NCBI GenBank assembly: GCA_023375785.1
Contig: SZWC01003880.1
Location: 105,222-169,221 of the forward strand
DNA length: 64,000 nt
Direction: 5' to 3'
Source of the DNA: Penium margaritaceum
Taxonomy: Eukaryota > Streptophyta > Zygnematophyceae > Desmidiales > Peniaceae
Shown here piece by piece: positions 21,060 to 33,394 of this stretch (positions within the stretch are counted from its first letter, which is position 1; every line of letters begins with the position of its first letter). The position numbers were made by a program, and so were the translations under genes. The notes beneath the pieces are model-generated. The model made no database searches, was not told where the DNA came from, and saw only the letters and a program-made list of their open reading frames with translations.

Positions 21060-22200
21060 AATTTCTCACGACTTTTGCGACGGATGGGATCGTCGTCAGG
21101 GACGACGTCGGCGGAGTTGAAGACTGCGCAAATGGCGCAAAAGGAGACGCAGCCCATCCAGAAGTATGCATGTGGCCCTGGCTACGGGCTATGGAGGTGG
21201 CACTTCGAGCTACACCTCACGCATAAGGGGCTGCTGGAGGTCATGATGGGAGTGGAAGTCCTCAACAAAGCAACGGCGACGGAAGCACAGAAGGAGGCCT
21301 TCGCAAAGAAGAACACGGAGGCGCTCATGCTGCTAGTATCCAGGACAGCCGAGTCGCAGTGGGGCTACTTCTAGGGTTGCAAGCTGGTAGCCGAAGCTTG
21401 GCAAAAACTCTGTGCCATCCATCAATCCAAGTCGTTGGGGAATAAAATCTTCGCAATGAAGTGACTCCTGACAATGAGAATCGAGGAGGGAGATGATGTC
21501 ATCATCGCCATGAAGCAGATGGAGTCGCTCACCTCATAGTGCAATGAAGTGGGTTGGAAGATCGACACGTAGTTGTAGGTGATGGCCCTCCTCATGGCTC
21601 TTCTTGAGAGTTGGAGCCCTCTCATCACTGTCTCGGGAGGATGGGCAGAGGACAAGCTCACCTATGGCGCGGTCGCAGAGTACATCCACAACGAGGCGCA
21701 TCGACGCAGCTGTGGGGAGTCCTCGTTGTCCTCATCGGCCCTCGCGACCAAAACGCGTGGTGTCGGAAGCGGGGCCAAGGGAGGTGGCGGACATGGCGGC
21801 GGCAAGAAGGGCGACAAGAAGGGTGCGTATCGTAATCGCGGCAAGGAGGGCACCTGGGCCTGTGAGTGCACCGAGGAGGCAAAGGCCGGCGGCAAGGACG
21901 CCAAAGGCAAGAAGGTGCTCCTCAACGGCACTCAAAACCATTACCTCAAGAAGGCCAGCCGGCGATGCCTTGACTCTGGAGTGGAGGAGCATACCCAGGT
22001 CGAGAAGGTTGGGTTCATCAACTACACCAAGTCCAGCAAATCCATGGTGGTCATGAACGACAAGGTCTAGCCGGCGGCTGGCCAAGGAGACATGGACGTG
22101 GAGGTGGTGGTTGGTGGGAAGCGGGTGCTGCGCGTCATCAAGGATGTGCAGCACGTTCCTGGCTTGGCTGGCATTCTAAGTGTCAGTCGCCTTAGTGACA
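21060..22200 (+). pseudogene. Element F gag and protease
   Basis: Gag shows the blocks LWRWHFELHLTHKGLLEVM, EAFAKKNTEALMLLVSRTAE and DKLTYGAVAEYIHNEAHRRS (UBN2/gag_2 type), then a Gly/Lys-rich nucleocapsid-like segment near 21830-21900. The protease block with RCLDSG and VLRVIKDVQHVPGLAGILSV ends near 22190. Broken. Confidence 0.88.
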
Positions 22201-23630
22201 AGGGGTACGAGGTGCTCATCAGGAGAAGAGGGGCAGTCGTGCGAAGAACGGTGGCGGCAAGCCCGTGCTAGAGGCTAAGTGCGAGGGAGGCCTCTACACC
22301 GTGGAGACCAAGGTGATCCCCGCGTCAACAGATTTAGTAGACGTGCAAGAGTGCAGCGTCAACCTTGCCAAAGGAGGGGGAGCTGATCTAGAGCTCTGGC
22401 ACCGATGACTAGGGCATTACTCACTCGCATTCGTGAAGGAGATGGTGAAGCACAAGCTAGTATGCGGCCTCGTCATCGACGGTGCGGAAGAGGTGACAGA
22501 TGTAGCAGAGCATAAAAGGTGTGAGCCTTGCATTTTGGGCAAGGCATGGCGCAAACCATTCAACGAGAACATGAATCGCGCCTCGGACAACGAGCAACGT
22601 GTGTGGACCATTCAAGACCACGTCAAAGAGCAGCGCGTGTTACTTTGTCACCTTCATTAATGAATACAGCAAAAAAGTCTTTGCGTAGTTCATGAAGTGG
22701 TAAGGCCATGTCCTGGACCGGCTGAAGGAGTATGTCGCAGCGGTGGAGAGGCAGACTGACCGGAAGGTCAGAGCGCTACGAAACGACAACGGCGGAGAGT
22801 ACGTGGGCTGTAGCGGGTGGGTGAAGCAGCAAGGCATAAAATGGGAAAACAATTTGCCGTATTTGCCTCAGTCAAATGGCGTGGCGGAGCGGGCAAACCA
22901 GACGCTCCTGAACATGGTACGGACTATGTTGGTCAATGCAGAATTGCCGCAAAGCTTGTGGGCGGAAGCTGAGCGTACGGTGAGCTACACCATCAACCTC
23001 ACTCCTACAGTGGTGCTAAAGGGGAGGAGCGGCTAGAAGACGCAGCAGGAGGTCTGGAGCGGGTGCAAGCCAAGTGTGGCACACCTAAAGTGTTCGGGTG
23101 CAAGGCGCACGCGGTGGTGCAGGCTGCACAGAGGCATGACAGGAAGCTGGAGCCGCGGGCAAAGTCATATCTCTTCCTTGGCTATGAGAGCGCGCATAAG
23201 GCGTACCGGCTCTACGACATGCGCAAGGACATGGAAATCCGCAGTCGAGACGTCGAGGTCGATGAGAAGCAGAGCTACATCACTAGCAACGAGGCAGGCG
23301 TGGTGGACTCTCCAAAGACGGGGGAGTGGTTCAAGCTTCTCGACTACGAGAAGGAGCCGGCAGACGCCGAAGTTAAGGATGTGACATCAGAGCACGAAGG
23401 TGCACCAGCAGTGGCAGCCAACACGGAGGACTCCAATGACGATCAAGCTGATGAGGAGATCCACCGGAAGGATCCGGCGGATGAGGCTCCGAGGGTGCCA
23501 AGGCGCGCACTCCCGGCTGAGTGTGCATTTGGCATCGGTGGAAAATCCACTAGACGTGCCGGTCGTTCGGGCGATGTTTCCCCAGAGTGAGAGAGATCCT
23601 TGGGCAGCCATCCGGTCGATGATTCACTGA
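22201..23630 (+). pseudogene. Element F GAG-pre-integrase and integrase
   Basis: The GAG-pre-integrase end is seen as HKRCEPCILGKAWRKPFNEN. Integrase blocks include VERQTDRKVRALRNDNGGEY with the second catalytic Asp and LPQSNGVAERANQTLLNMVR with the third catalytic Glu, then the tail CGTPKVFGCKAHAVVQAAQR and LFLGYESAHKAYRLYD. The acidic linker to RT follows. Confidence 0.9.
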
Positions 23631-23639
23631 AGTGTTCTG

Positions 23640-25378
23640 AGTCGGAGGCATTCCAGCAAAGCAATGATGCGCCACCAAAACTACCGTGCCGCAGCAGGAG
23701 GCAGTGAAAAGCGGGGAAGCGCTTCGACACAAGCACTGTTCGATGGATCGGCATGACACGGTGCATGCTGGCAGCATCAATGGAGCTGACTACCGTGCAA
23801 GAGGTGCTTGCACGGCCCGAAGGGGATCAATGGGATGCAGCCATCAAATCGAAGATGGAGTCCATCACGGAAAATGATACGTGGGAGCTGGTTGACAGAC
23901 CAAAAGATGCAAAGGTCATCATCTCAAAGTGGGTCTTTAAGACCAATTTCACAAAGGAAGATGTGGTTGACAAATACAAGGCGCGGCTGGTGGTGAAGGG
24001 ATACGCACAGCATAAGGGCGAGCACTACGATGAGACTTTTGCTCCTGTCGCCATAATCACAATCATCCGGGCGATCCTTGCGGTGGCGGCCGCAATGGAC
24101 ATGGAACTCCACAAAATGGACGTAAAGACGGCTTTCCTCAACGGCATCATAGACAAAGAGATCTACATGGAGGTGCCATAGGGGGTGGAGGCACCGGAGG
24201 GCAAGGTGTGTAAGCTGCGCAAGTCCTTGTACGGGCTAAAACAATCACCCGGATGATGGTACCAACAGATGGACAGCTTCATGGCACAATTCGGCTTCAA
24301 GCGTTGTGAGGCAGATCACAGCGTGTACGTGCAGTGCGACAAACAGCTCCACAAGATCGTTGCACTCTACGTGGACGACCTGATTGTGTGCTCGACGGAT
24401 CTACCGAGCTTACAACGGCTGAAAGAGCAACTGAACACCAGATTTCAGATGTCGGACATGGGGAAGCTGGAATACTACCTTGAGGTGAGCATCATGTGGA
24501 ACCGGAGGGTGCACACGCTTGAGCTGGGGCATGCCAAATACGCGGCCGAGGTGCTGAAGCGGTATGACATGGAGGACTGCAAACCAGTTGGCAATCCAGT
24601 CTCCACAACCTGTAAACTAAGTGCGGCAATGGCGCTGCAAACAAATGAATAGCGGGAGGATATGGCAGGGGTGCCCTACCAATCGGTGGTGGGCAGCCAC
24701 ATGTACGGCATGGTGGCGACTCGACCGGACCTGGCCTACGCGGTGGGCCAAGTGAGCAGGTACGTGGCCAATCTTGGGCCACTACACTGGCAGGCGGTCA
24801 AGCGCATCCTGCGCTATGTGCAGGGGACATGACATGTTCGCTTGAGGTTCGACGGCAAGGGGCGGACGGACCCCTTGCGTCTGGTATGCTATACGGATAC
24901 AGTCTACGCTGGCGATGTGGACAAGCGAAACTCCACATCTGGCTACGTGTTCTTCCTCGCTCATGTAGCGGTCTCGTGGTGTAGCAGAAAGCAAGACTGC
25001 GTCGCCACCTCCACACTGGAAGCAGAGCATATCGCGCTGGCTGAGGCGGTCAAGGAGGCGGTGTGGCTCCGCAGCTTGCTGGGGGAGCTGGGCGTGCCGC
25101 AGCAGGAGCCTATGGTGGTTCAAGAGGACAGCACTGGCTCAATCTCGCTGACCAACAACCCAACGCAACATAGGAGGATGAAGCACATTGACGTGCGTTA
25201 CCACTACACACGGGACATGGTTGAAAAGGGGCAGGTGGTGCTGCAACACCACATCACGCACAATATTCTTGCGGATTGCTTGATCCAAGTACAACCCGTG
25301 GACCGGCAGGCTTTGAGCGTGGCCGGGCTTGGGATGACCAGCTATGATGGGCTGAAGGGCACAGTGGAAGATGAGTGA
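23640..25378 (+). pseudogene. Element F reverse transcriptase and RNase H
   Basis: RT starts with TWELVDRPKDAKVIISKWVF, followed by DKYKARLVVKGYAQHKGEHY, MDVKTAFLNGIIDKEIYMEV and the catalytic motif ALYVDDLIVCS near 24360. RNase H shows LRLVCYTDTVYAGDVDKRNS, AVSWCSRKQDCVATSTLEAE and ends with LGMTSYDGLKGTVEDE at 25378. Confidence 0.92.
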
Positions 25379-25410
25379 GAGCAAGCAGGAGCAGCGCGCA
25401 TGGCAGGTGC

Positions 25411-25421
25411 AAGGGGGAGAA
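25411..25421 (+). promoter_or_regulatory. Polypurine tract of F
   Basis: AAGGGGGAGAA immediately precedes the TGTTGAAG start of the 3' LTR. The same tract stands before the second and third LTRs of array K. Confidence 0.9.
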
Positions 25422-26410
25422 TGTTGAAGATTTGCCCCACTGCATGCCCAAAGTGCGCCGTCGGGAAGCGCCGACGAGCCGCCAGAGAGAGGAAAATCCT
25501 CGTCAAAGGATCTGGCGACTTGAGGATTGCTCAAATCCTAAAATGGAGGATTGTCCCTGAAAGTCGATGAGTTGCTGAATCCAGTGGAAGTTGTTTCACT
25601 GGAATCGGACAAGTAACGAGGGAGATCTGGGCTTCCAAAGATGGGGTGTGCGCGGCGGCTCTGGGAGTCCGCCGCGGGTCGACCGGACGTGGATAATCCA
25701 CCTGAACTAGTAACAAAATGCCATCTGGGGATTTTGCTCCAGAAGGACTGCCGAGGCATCCGGCGGATGATCCGCCGGATTTAATGTTGCAGTTTTGCCA
25801 CTGAGGGACTTAGCCAAAATCCTGGCTCGGAGTCCGAAACTCAGTTGTACAGTTTGTTACTCGGGGACTTCGTTAAAGTTCCGACTGGAGGTCCGGGAAC
25901 AGGTTTCAACCCACATCAATCCCCATCACCAAACTCGATGATCAACTCATCGGAATAGATCCCAAAGGTGTGAGGGACGCCGCTACTATGCGTAGGGACT
26001 TTTGCGCCTCCGGAATGGCGTTTTGATGGGTCCTTGATGTGTGAAGGCACCTCGGCGGACGACGTGGTGCGCGCCGCCAACTGAGCAGCTGGTTTGGGGT
26101 GCTGCACTTCGGCTGACGTAGCGGGAGCTACAGTTATCTGAATTGTGCGTGATTTGGTGCGTTGGAGAGGTCATGACTCTTCCTACAAATGTTAACATGA
26201 TGCCCATTTTCAAAAACTAATGCAAAATCGCGTTATTACCTTCGGAAAAGTGACTGTCTGACATTTGTCTTCAACTGCCAGAAACATAGCGTGAGGCGAC
26301 CAGAAAGCTCACGCTTAGACTCAGAACACCCGCACAAAACATAGCCGTGAGCACTAGAGACCCATCGGGCCACAATGGAACTGCCTCCACCCGGGGGCCA
26401 TTTTATGAAT
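25422..26410 (+). repeat. 3' LTR of F
   Basis: 989 bp aligned end to end with the 5' LTR. It is followed by the ATATG target duplication and the rest of E's LTR. Palindrome at 25759-25779 with perfect 10-base arms. Confidence 0.93.
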
Positions 26411-26535
26411 ATATGTCACATGAGATGGAGCATAGTTGAGTCACATCACAGTGCATCCCGGGGTCATACCTCTTCAAGGGGCAAAGTATTCTTGATCCGT
26501 CCTAAAACACTGAACAAGGAGCAAAAACTAAAAAA
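26411..26535 (-). repeat. 3' LTR of E, proximal part
   Basis: Continues E's LTR after F (CACATGAGATGGAGCATAGT, CCTAAAACACTGAACAAGG), matching 31491-31612. The purine-rich tract of E lies just outside at about 26535-26560. Confidence 0.88.
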
Positions 26536-26570
26536 ATTCTCTTCCTTGCACCTTGCCTCAGTAAGCATCA

Positions 26571-27906
26571 TCATTCATCATCACTTGCATTGACCATGCC
26601 GATACCTTGCCTGTCTGCCTGGTGGAGATCCTTGTCAAGTGGCTTTGTAAGCATGTCAGCCCGGTTCAACTTGGTATAGACACAGTCAAGTTTCACTGTC
26701 TGCTTGTAGACCATGTCTTGAGCATAGTGGCAGCGGATCTTGATGTGCTTTGCAGGCCAGGAGAGGACGGGATTCTTAAACATGTCAATGACGCTCATGT
26801 TGTCGATTTTGATGACCGTTGCCGTTGCCTGTGGTGCCTTCATCTTGGAGAGCAAGCTTTGAAGTCACTTCATCTCTTTCCATACCTCAGCCAAGGCAAT
26901 GTACTCGGCTTCAGCTGTTGACAAAGAGACACATTCCTGCTTGCGACTTGCCCAACTGACTACACCTCCATTCAGCATACACACGAATTGAGAGGTAGAT
27001 TTTCTGTCATTGATGTTCCCTCCCTAATGAGCATCGGTGTAGCACATGAGGCGGAGTGATGCGGATCCAGCAATGCCTCCAAACTGGAGCCCCATGTGCC
27101 ACGTCCCCTAAATGTAGCGCATGATGCGCTTCACGGCCTGCCAATGAAGTGGACCAGGATTGGCCACAAACCGGCTCACCTACCCAAGAGCATGGGCTAT
27201 ATCTGGTCAGGTGGCGACCATGGCATGCATCAGATTGCCCACTGCAGAGTGATATGGGATGCCTAGAATGTCAGTTTTCTTTGCTTCATAGGATGGGGAC
27301 ATGGAGGTGGAGAGTTTGCACTCCGAGCTCATGGGTGTGCTGGCAGGCTTGCAATCTGCCATGTCGTATCGTTTGAGGATGGAGTTGATGTATTTTGTCT
27401 CGTTCAGGCTGATGGTACCTGCTGCTCTGTCATGCTTGATGGCAATTCCAAGATAGAAGTAAAGAGGACCCATGTCTTTCATCTCAAATCTGCTGCTCAG
27501 TTGCCCCTTGAGATCGTCGAGCAGCTGCATTGAAGGAGACCATAGAATTAGGTCATGAACCCCCTCCAGAACCTCCATCAGTACCTCCTTGTCAAGTTTG
27601 CCATAAAGGAAAGCTGTCTTGACATCCATCTGATGAACCTCCATGTTCTTGGCAGCAACAATGGCGAGCATCGACCGGATGGAAGCTAATGTCACAACGG
27701 GAGCAAAGGTCTCATCATACTCTGCGGTAGGTCTTTGGGAGAACCCCTTTGCTACCACCCGTGCCTTGTACTTGTCTATCTTGCCACCCTGTTTCTCTTT
27801 TACTTTCAACACCCACTTGGACCCCACAACGTGAGCCCCGGCAGGTCTGTCCACCAACATCCATGTCCCATTCTCCTCGATGGAACTGAGTTCACTACAA
27901 ATTGCT
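26571..27906 (-). pseudogene. Element E reverse transcriptase and RNase H
   Basis: RT on the minus strand starts near 27880 with the MLVDRPAGAHVVGSKWVLKV block, then IDKYKARVVAKGFSQRPTAE, MDVKTAFLYGKLDKEVLMEV and GPLYFYLGIAIKHDRAAGTI. RNase H ends with KHIKIRCHYAQDMVYKQTVK and MLTKPLDKDLHQADRQGIGM at 26571. It resembles plant Tnt1-type pol more than A does. Confidence 0.9.
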
Positions 27907-29084
27907 TAGTCCCACTCTGATTTTTTAGGCCAAGTGAGTGCCTCTGCGACAGACATTGGCTCCTCTTGAACCACGAATGAATAGTTGAAGCCTGTCCATT
28001 CAACCCTATCTGCGTCGTAATGTTGTCGAGGTATTTTGAGGCGTAAACGACTCCTTGAACCTGGTGGCTGGTGATGTTGATATGTAGGCTGGAGGTCTGG
28101 CTCGTTGTTGATGATGGGAGAGGCATCCTCCTCATGTTCCAAAGGATCGGATATGTCGGAATCAGAGTCTGATTCCGCCGAGTCATCTTCATGAGCTCCT
28201 CTCCCTGTCGCAGCACCCATCCCATGCAATTGTGCTAGTGCTTTGTCTCCCTCCTCAAGGAGAGTAAGCCAATCTCCCTGTTTTGGAGTGTTCTCAAGTT
28301 TGAGAAGCTCTCCCTTACTCAAAGACATGTCGTGGAAATCCACGTCTTTGCTACGGATGACCTTCTTGGCTCCTTGGTCCCACAGTCAATAAGATTTGTG
28401 GGCGGTGTCATAGCCGATGAAAACACACTTTCGTGCTCTTGCATCGAACTTTCCAGGGCCCTCACCGACCTGGACCTTGGCAATGCCGATGCAACTGAAC
28501 ACCTTGAGGTGGGAGGCGTCCAACTTCCTGCCTGACCATGCTTCTTGAGGCGTCTTCAGCTATTGTGTCTGCTTCTTCTTGCCTCTCCTTCGCAGAGCTA
28601 CTGTAGGTATGTGGTTCACAAGATAGGTAGTCGTACGTGCTACTTCTGCTTACAACCTTGGCGTCAAAGAGCATGGATTTTGTCATGCCAAGGATGGTCT
28701 GGTTCATCCTCTCTAGTATGCCGTTGCTTTGAGGTTAGTAGGAGGTAGTTTTCCGGTGTTCAATGCCCTGCACCTTGAGCCACTCCCTGCAGGATTCGTA
28801 CTCTCCCCCATTGTCTTTCTTGAATGCTTTCACCTTATTTCCACTCTCTAGCTCAACCATAGCAACAAAGGCCTGCAGATTCTTCACCTCAATTTTCTTT
28901 TTCACAAAGTATATCTAGACTTTGTCGCTGTTGTTGTCAATGCATGTGAGGAAAAATCTGCTGCCTCCATTTGAAGGTATGCAAAGGGACCACACACGTC
29001 AGAGTGGATGAGATCAAGAGGTGCAAGAGCACGTGTGCTATTGCTCTTGAAGTGTTTCCTTTTTACCTTGCCTTGAAGGCATGG
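27907..29084 (-). pseudogene. Element E integrase and acidic linker
   Basis: Integrase blocks lie about 29050-28400, including the LLDLIHSDVCGPF-type segment near 29000 and the RKCVFIGYDTA-type tail near 28400-28440. The linker 28343-27906 is acidic (DDSAESDSDSDISDPLEHEE) and contains a PRQHYDADRVEWTGFNYSFV block before RT. Broken. Confidence 0.85.
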
Positions 29085-29720
29085 CTAACACATGATCCCG
29101 GCTCCCTCCGCCTCATCACCTAGTTCCATCCCACGCACTAGTTCCCGCTTTTCCATGAGCTCCAATGTGCAATGAGCCATGTGCCCAAAGCACCTTTGCC
29201 ACAAGTTCTCAGAGGATGTGCACATGCTAGAATGAACAACCTTGGTGGTTGCATTTGCTTGTGGTTTCATTGCCGAATCATCTGCTGCTAGTGCTGTTCC
29301 AACGTGTCCTTCCTCATCTTAGTCTGCATCGCTGATCTCCTCGCCATCACTCCCAACCAAAAATTCAACTTTTGAAGTTGTCATTTTGGTCTGCAAGACA
29401 TAGAGTCCATCAACGCGAGGAACCTGTGCGACAACCTTCTTGGCAGAGTAGGAGATGTTGATGTCCTTGGTAGGGACCATCACTGCTTCCTTCTCTCTGA
29501 AGATCACTGTCATGCCATGGTCAGTTATCTTAGAGGCGGAGAGCAGGTTGGCTGTGAAGGAGGGCAAGTGGACCACCCCCTCTAGCTTGAGGTCGGAATC
29601 TCCACCGTTGACACCCATTGTGACCAGCTTGTCACGAAACCCCTCAGCTGCCTCAACCTTGCCGTTGGTGACTCTTCTCATAAGTTCTTGTTACATGGAG
29701 AAAGATAGATGAAGTCTCTT
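29085..29720 (-). pseudogene. Element E protease and GAG-pre-integrase
   Basis: The protease tail KLEGVVHLPSFTANLLSASK lies near 29560, preceded by the VTMGVNGGDSDLK block. The GAG-pre-integrase segment LWQRCFGHMAHCTLELMEKR lies near 29200. Tnt1-type arrangement. Confidence 0.85.
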
Positions 29721-29913
29721 TTCTCATAAGTGGTGTGCTCGTTTGTGCTCGAGTCAAGGCCGTAGGCTCTTGGCCTGAGTATTGTCCTCCCTTTGTTGGA
29801 GGCACACTCAACCATCAAGCTTGTGGGATCCTTTCCATGATTTTCCCCTCGCCATTCATCCCCGTCTCCTCATCTCTCTTGGGTTCACAGCACTCTTGAG
29901 CCCAGTGTTTAGC

Positions 29914-30642
29914 CTAGTCACAGTTATGGAAGTTTCCTGGGCGCTTTACACCCCTTCCAATGCTGCTAGTACTGTTGTTTCCCTTGTACCCAGAGGAGGA
30001 GGTATTTCGGAAGGTGTCGCTGCTCCGTGAGGCAAAGGCAGCCATGTTTGCTTCACTGCTGCTGTGACTCATGGCTTCATTCTGCACATACTCAGAGACA
30101 GTGGTGTAGGAAACTAGATCTTGAGTCAACCATCCAATCACCGTTATCATGGGGCCCCAGCTTTCCGGCAACGTCATCAAAAGGATCATGGCCTGCATAT
30201 CGGATTTCAGGTCCCACCCCATGTCGGTGGCTTGTTGCAAGAGCGTCTCAAACTTGTGCATAAATGCGGAGACATCCTCCCCTTCACCAAGTTTCATGCT
30301 AATAGGGTTTTGTAGAATGAAGAGACCGTTGGCAAGTGAGGAAAAGTTAAACACCTTGCCAAGTTTGGCGTATGTCGCGGCTGCCACTATACAACCGCTG
30401 ATGTGTGAAAGGACCGAGGGTTGTATTAAGGACACAAGAATGGCGAGAGCCTTCTTGTTGAGCTTGACCCACACCACAAGAGCAGTACCCTCCTCCTTTG
30501 GTGCTGGGATAGTTCCGTCAAAATATCCTAGCAGATCTCTGTCATCCATGATGATCTCCAACTGCCACTTCCAGAGCGCAAACCCCTCTCCATCAAACTT
30601 GAGGATGGGTGAATGATTCCCTGGTTGCCCTGTCCCTGCCAT
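29914..30642 (-). pseudogene. Element E gag (UBN2/gag_2 type)
   Basis: A 242-codon open stretch starts at 30642 (MAGTGQPGNHSPILKFDGEG), with LWKWQLEIIMDDRDLLGYFD, MKLGEGEDVSAFMHKFETLL and TQDLVSYTTVSEYVQNEAMS, then a Ser/Gly-rich tail leading into a nucleocapsid-like end. This is the best preserved gag in the window. The start is convincing because the UBN2 domain begins about 15 residues in and the primer site lies some 300 bp upstream. Confidence 0.9.
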
Positions 30643-30943
30643 CCCTACAACTACAACAGCTGCAGTTGTTGCTCCTTTTGTTCATGCCAATGAACTTGTG
30701 TTTGAGGCTGCTTTAGGCTGTTGGTGAGAAGAGAAAACTGCTTCTCCTGTTCACGTTGGCCGTTGCAAGATTATGTAGGCTGATGTAGGCTTATGTCAGC
30801 TCCAAAGGTAGACAGGTGCAGATGTGTTGCATTCCCCTCTTTCTGATTTTGCCCTGCAAACAGAGAAGTTGGGTGAGTGCAAACGTGCTCTCACTGCTTG
30901 TGGTCTTAGCGGTTGTGTGCGTGAAACTTCCCTAACCAGAGGA

Positions 30944-30958
30944 GTGGGCCCATAACCC
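30944..30958 (-). promoter_or_regulatory. Half-tRNA primer-binding site of E
   Basis: The plus strand reads GTGGGCCCATAACCC, identical to the anticodon stem-loop of plant initiator tRNA-Met. The element strand is therefore its complement, two bases from the LTR end at 30961. Same class as in F and K although the LTRs are unrelated. Confidence 0.85.
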
Positions 30959-30960
30959 TT

Positions 30961-31612
30961 TGCTAGCTATTGAGCTAACACCTCTGGCAGAGAAGCCGCA
31001 GAACCAAAAAACTCACAAAGATTCTCAGGCATTCTTCCATTGTTGACATGTGCCATGTATCCCGAACTTAATCAGGCATATACTTGACCCTCAAAAGCAT
31101 GAACGCTCTAGCATTACATCGCAAGAAGAGCTCAAATCGTCAATACACAAGAGAGCATCAAGCAAGGGTTGATTGATCAGCATGCAAGACAAGTCCTTCT
31201 ATAGTTGTCTATCCAGTCCTAGAACTCAAAAGCACATTCTTGGGAAGTGGCCTGAACTAGCCACATCACTAATAGACTCACACTGTGGGCTTGACACATA
31301 AGCATCCTAGTGTCAAGGTGACAGACCAACCATGTAGCGTCCAAGGAGCTACGAACTTTCTTTCTTGGAAACTTTCATAGCAAACAAGACGTGCATGGGG
31401 CCAGGATCAAGCTCATGACCTCTAACTTGGCCAAATGAACAAAATGGCCAAGGTAACCACTCACCCACATTGTGTACTCATAGGTCATATCTCACATGAG
31501 ACAGAGCATAGTTGAGTCACATCATAGCGGATCCAGGGGTCATACCTCCACCAGGGGGAGAGCATTCCTGATCCATCCTAAAACACTGAACAAGGGGCAA
31601 AAAACATCAGCA
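30961..31612 (-). repeat. 5' LTR of E
   Basis: 652 bp, plus-strand TGCTAGC...ATCAGCA, set by the primer site on one side and the GGCCC duplication on the other. Confidence 0.9.
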
Positions 31613-33300
31613 GGCCCTTGGCTTGAGTGTCCAGGCAGACTACACTGAGGTGCATCCGGCATGTCCTGTTGGCCATGAGTTGGTCCCCCGAGAGTTCTCG
31701 GTCGCTTGCGATGCTGTAGGCAACTTTGTCGTGGTCAGACCGAGTCTAGAGGCATGTGTCTTAGCCACCTGGAGCTCTCCCTCCATGACGCCTGATCCAA
31801 GCACGTTGAAGGAAGCATGGCGTGCTGCTTGTAAGGATGAGCTTAGAGCCATCCGGAGCACGCGGTCTATGAGCTTGTCGACCTCCTGCATGGGCGGAAG
31901 GACGTACAAGTCAAGTGGGTCTTCTGCAAGAAGGTGAAGCCTGATGGCACACTAAATCACTACAAGGCTCGCTTGATGACCAAGGTATTCTTGCAGTTGA
32001 GGGTAGAGATTGCATTGACACCTTTGCACTCATTGGCCGCATGACCACTACTCGTGCTTTGTTTGGGGTTGTTGCATAGGACATCTAGGAGCTGCACCAG
32101 ATAGATGTGAACAACACGTTCCTCCATGGCACCTTAGAGGAGGAGATCTACATGGTTCAGCCACCTGGATTCAAGGTCGGTGATAAGGTCTTGCGCTTGC
32201 GCAAGGCCTTGTACGGCCTGAAATAGTCACTCAGGTGTTCGAACTTGGAGATCATTGGCACAATGACACGTGCCAGTTACGTGCAGAGTGACGCGGATCC
32301 GTCCCTCTTTCTGAGACGGACAACTGAGAGCTTCACCGCCATCCTGGTCTACGTGGACGACCTCCCTATTGCATCTCCTTCAATCGAGGTCATGAAGGAG
32401 ACCAAGGTAGTCATTCAGGCTACCTATAGGATGAAGGACCTTGGTCCTGCAGTTGTGTTTCTTGGGATGGATATTGTGCGTGATCATTATTGACGGACTC
32501 TCTTGTTGCATCAGGCACGTTACGCCCGTGTTGTTGGGGAGCAGTTTGCTGAACTCCTTAGTGTAGTCCCCAAAGCCTCCACTCCCATCACACCTGGCGG
32601 ACAGAGTGCCCTAAACGTGGATGATCGAGTAGAGCTCGAGGAGACAGTGGACGTGACCTTGTACTTGCACCTCATTGGCTCTTTGATGTACTTGGCCACT
32701 ACCACACGACCCGACATTGCCTTCGCCATCAACCTCCTTGCACAGTTTTCACAGTGTCCTTGGACAAGAGCCCTTCACGTGGCCGTTCAAGTGGTGCGGT
32801 ACGTGGTGTCCACACCGTACCTTGGGCTATGCTTTAGACAGTAGTGTTTGGTGGTAGTCGACGATAACACAAACATTGAATGGGCATGGAGTCCTGATGG
32901 GCGCAGCCGGTCAGGCTACGTGTTCCTTCTTGGTGGCACTGCTATGTCGTGGTGTAGCGGCAAGCAGGGTTGTATTGCACGTAGCTCATCAGAGGTTGAG
33001 TATGTTGCTGTGGGGGCTGGGGCTGATGAGGCGGTGTGGCTGTAGCGTCTGTTTCGTGAGTTGCGTCAGTCGGTGCCTTGCGGCGTTTTGTGCCATGACA
33101 TCCAAAGTGCTCTTGCCAAGCACATTGATTTTGAGCATCACTTTGTGCGTGATCTTGTGGAGCGATAGGTGATCTGCGTCATCTGGTCAGCATGGACATG
33201 CATCGGGCTGACTTCTTGACCAAGGCACTTGCGCGCGGAAACTTCACGATGGCCATTCATTCTGTGGGGCTTTGCCCCTTGCTTGAGAGTGGTTGAGAGT
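31613..33300 (+). pseudogene. Element G reverse transcriptase and RNase H
   Basis: Continues the D linker after E. RT blocks include WRAACKDELRAIRS near 31820, YVQSDADPSLFLRRTTESFT, the catalytic-loop motif ILVYVDDLPIASPS near 32340-32380 and YRMKDLGPAVVFLGMDIVRD. RNase H shows [40 protein letters not shown] and ends near 33300. Nearly the same as N (57139-58376). Broken. Confidence 0.9.
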
Positions 33301-33380
33301 GGGGTGTGTGAGCATGGACTGTTGAGCATCTTGTTGAGCACCTGTGTCACTTTTTCATGTGTATGGACATGAGTACCATC

Positions 33381-33394
33381 GGGTCATGGGGGAC
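33381..33394 (+). promoter_or_regulatory. Polypurine tract of G
   Basis: GGGTCATGGGGGAC lies directly before the TGTTGTGATGTGAG start of the LTR, as in N and L. Confidence 0.85.

Larger units (their letters stand above)
20038..26410 (+). mobile_element. Element F: copia retrotransposon with half-tRNA primer site, inserted in E's LTR
   Basis: A 6373-bp plus-strand element with 5' LTR 20038-21025 and 3' LTR 25422-26410, flanked by the exact 5-bp duplication ATATG (20033-20037 and 26411-26415). All parts are present in copia order: primer site, gag with a nucleocapsid segment, protease, GAG-pre-integrase, integrase, reverse transcriptase, RNase H and polypurine tract. The LTRs are about 90% alike by eye. 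The element is full length but broken, with perhaps ten to fifteen breaks. The two K units belong to the same family. Confidence 0.95.
19507..31612 (-). mobile_element. Element E: copia retrotransposon with half-tRNA primer site, itself split by F
   Basis: A minus-strand copia element with 5' LTR 31612-30961 and 3' LTR split into 19507-20037 and 26411-26535 by element F. It begins TGCAAGC and ends ATCAGCA on the plus strand, and is flanked by GGCCT (19502-19506) and GGCCC (31613-31617), a 5-bp target duplication with one difference. Internal order is primer site, gag, protease, GAG-pre-integrase, integrase, linker, reverse transcriptase and RNase H. The two LTRs are about 86% alike by eye, so the insertion is old. 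Broken, with perhaps eight to ten breaks. Its gag is of the UBN2/gag_2 type and unlike that of A. Confidence 0.93.

Noticed and set aside
30944-30958. Part of a tRNA-Met gene
   Set aside because: Only 15 nt match, without acceptor, D or T arms, and the position next to an LTR end explains it as a primer site.
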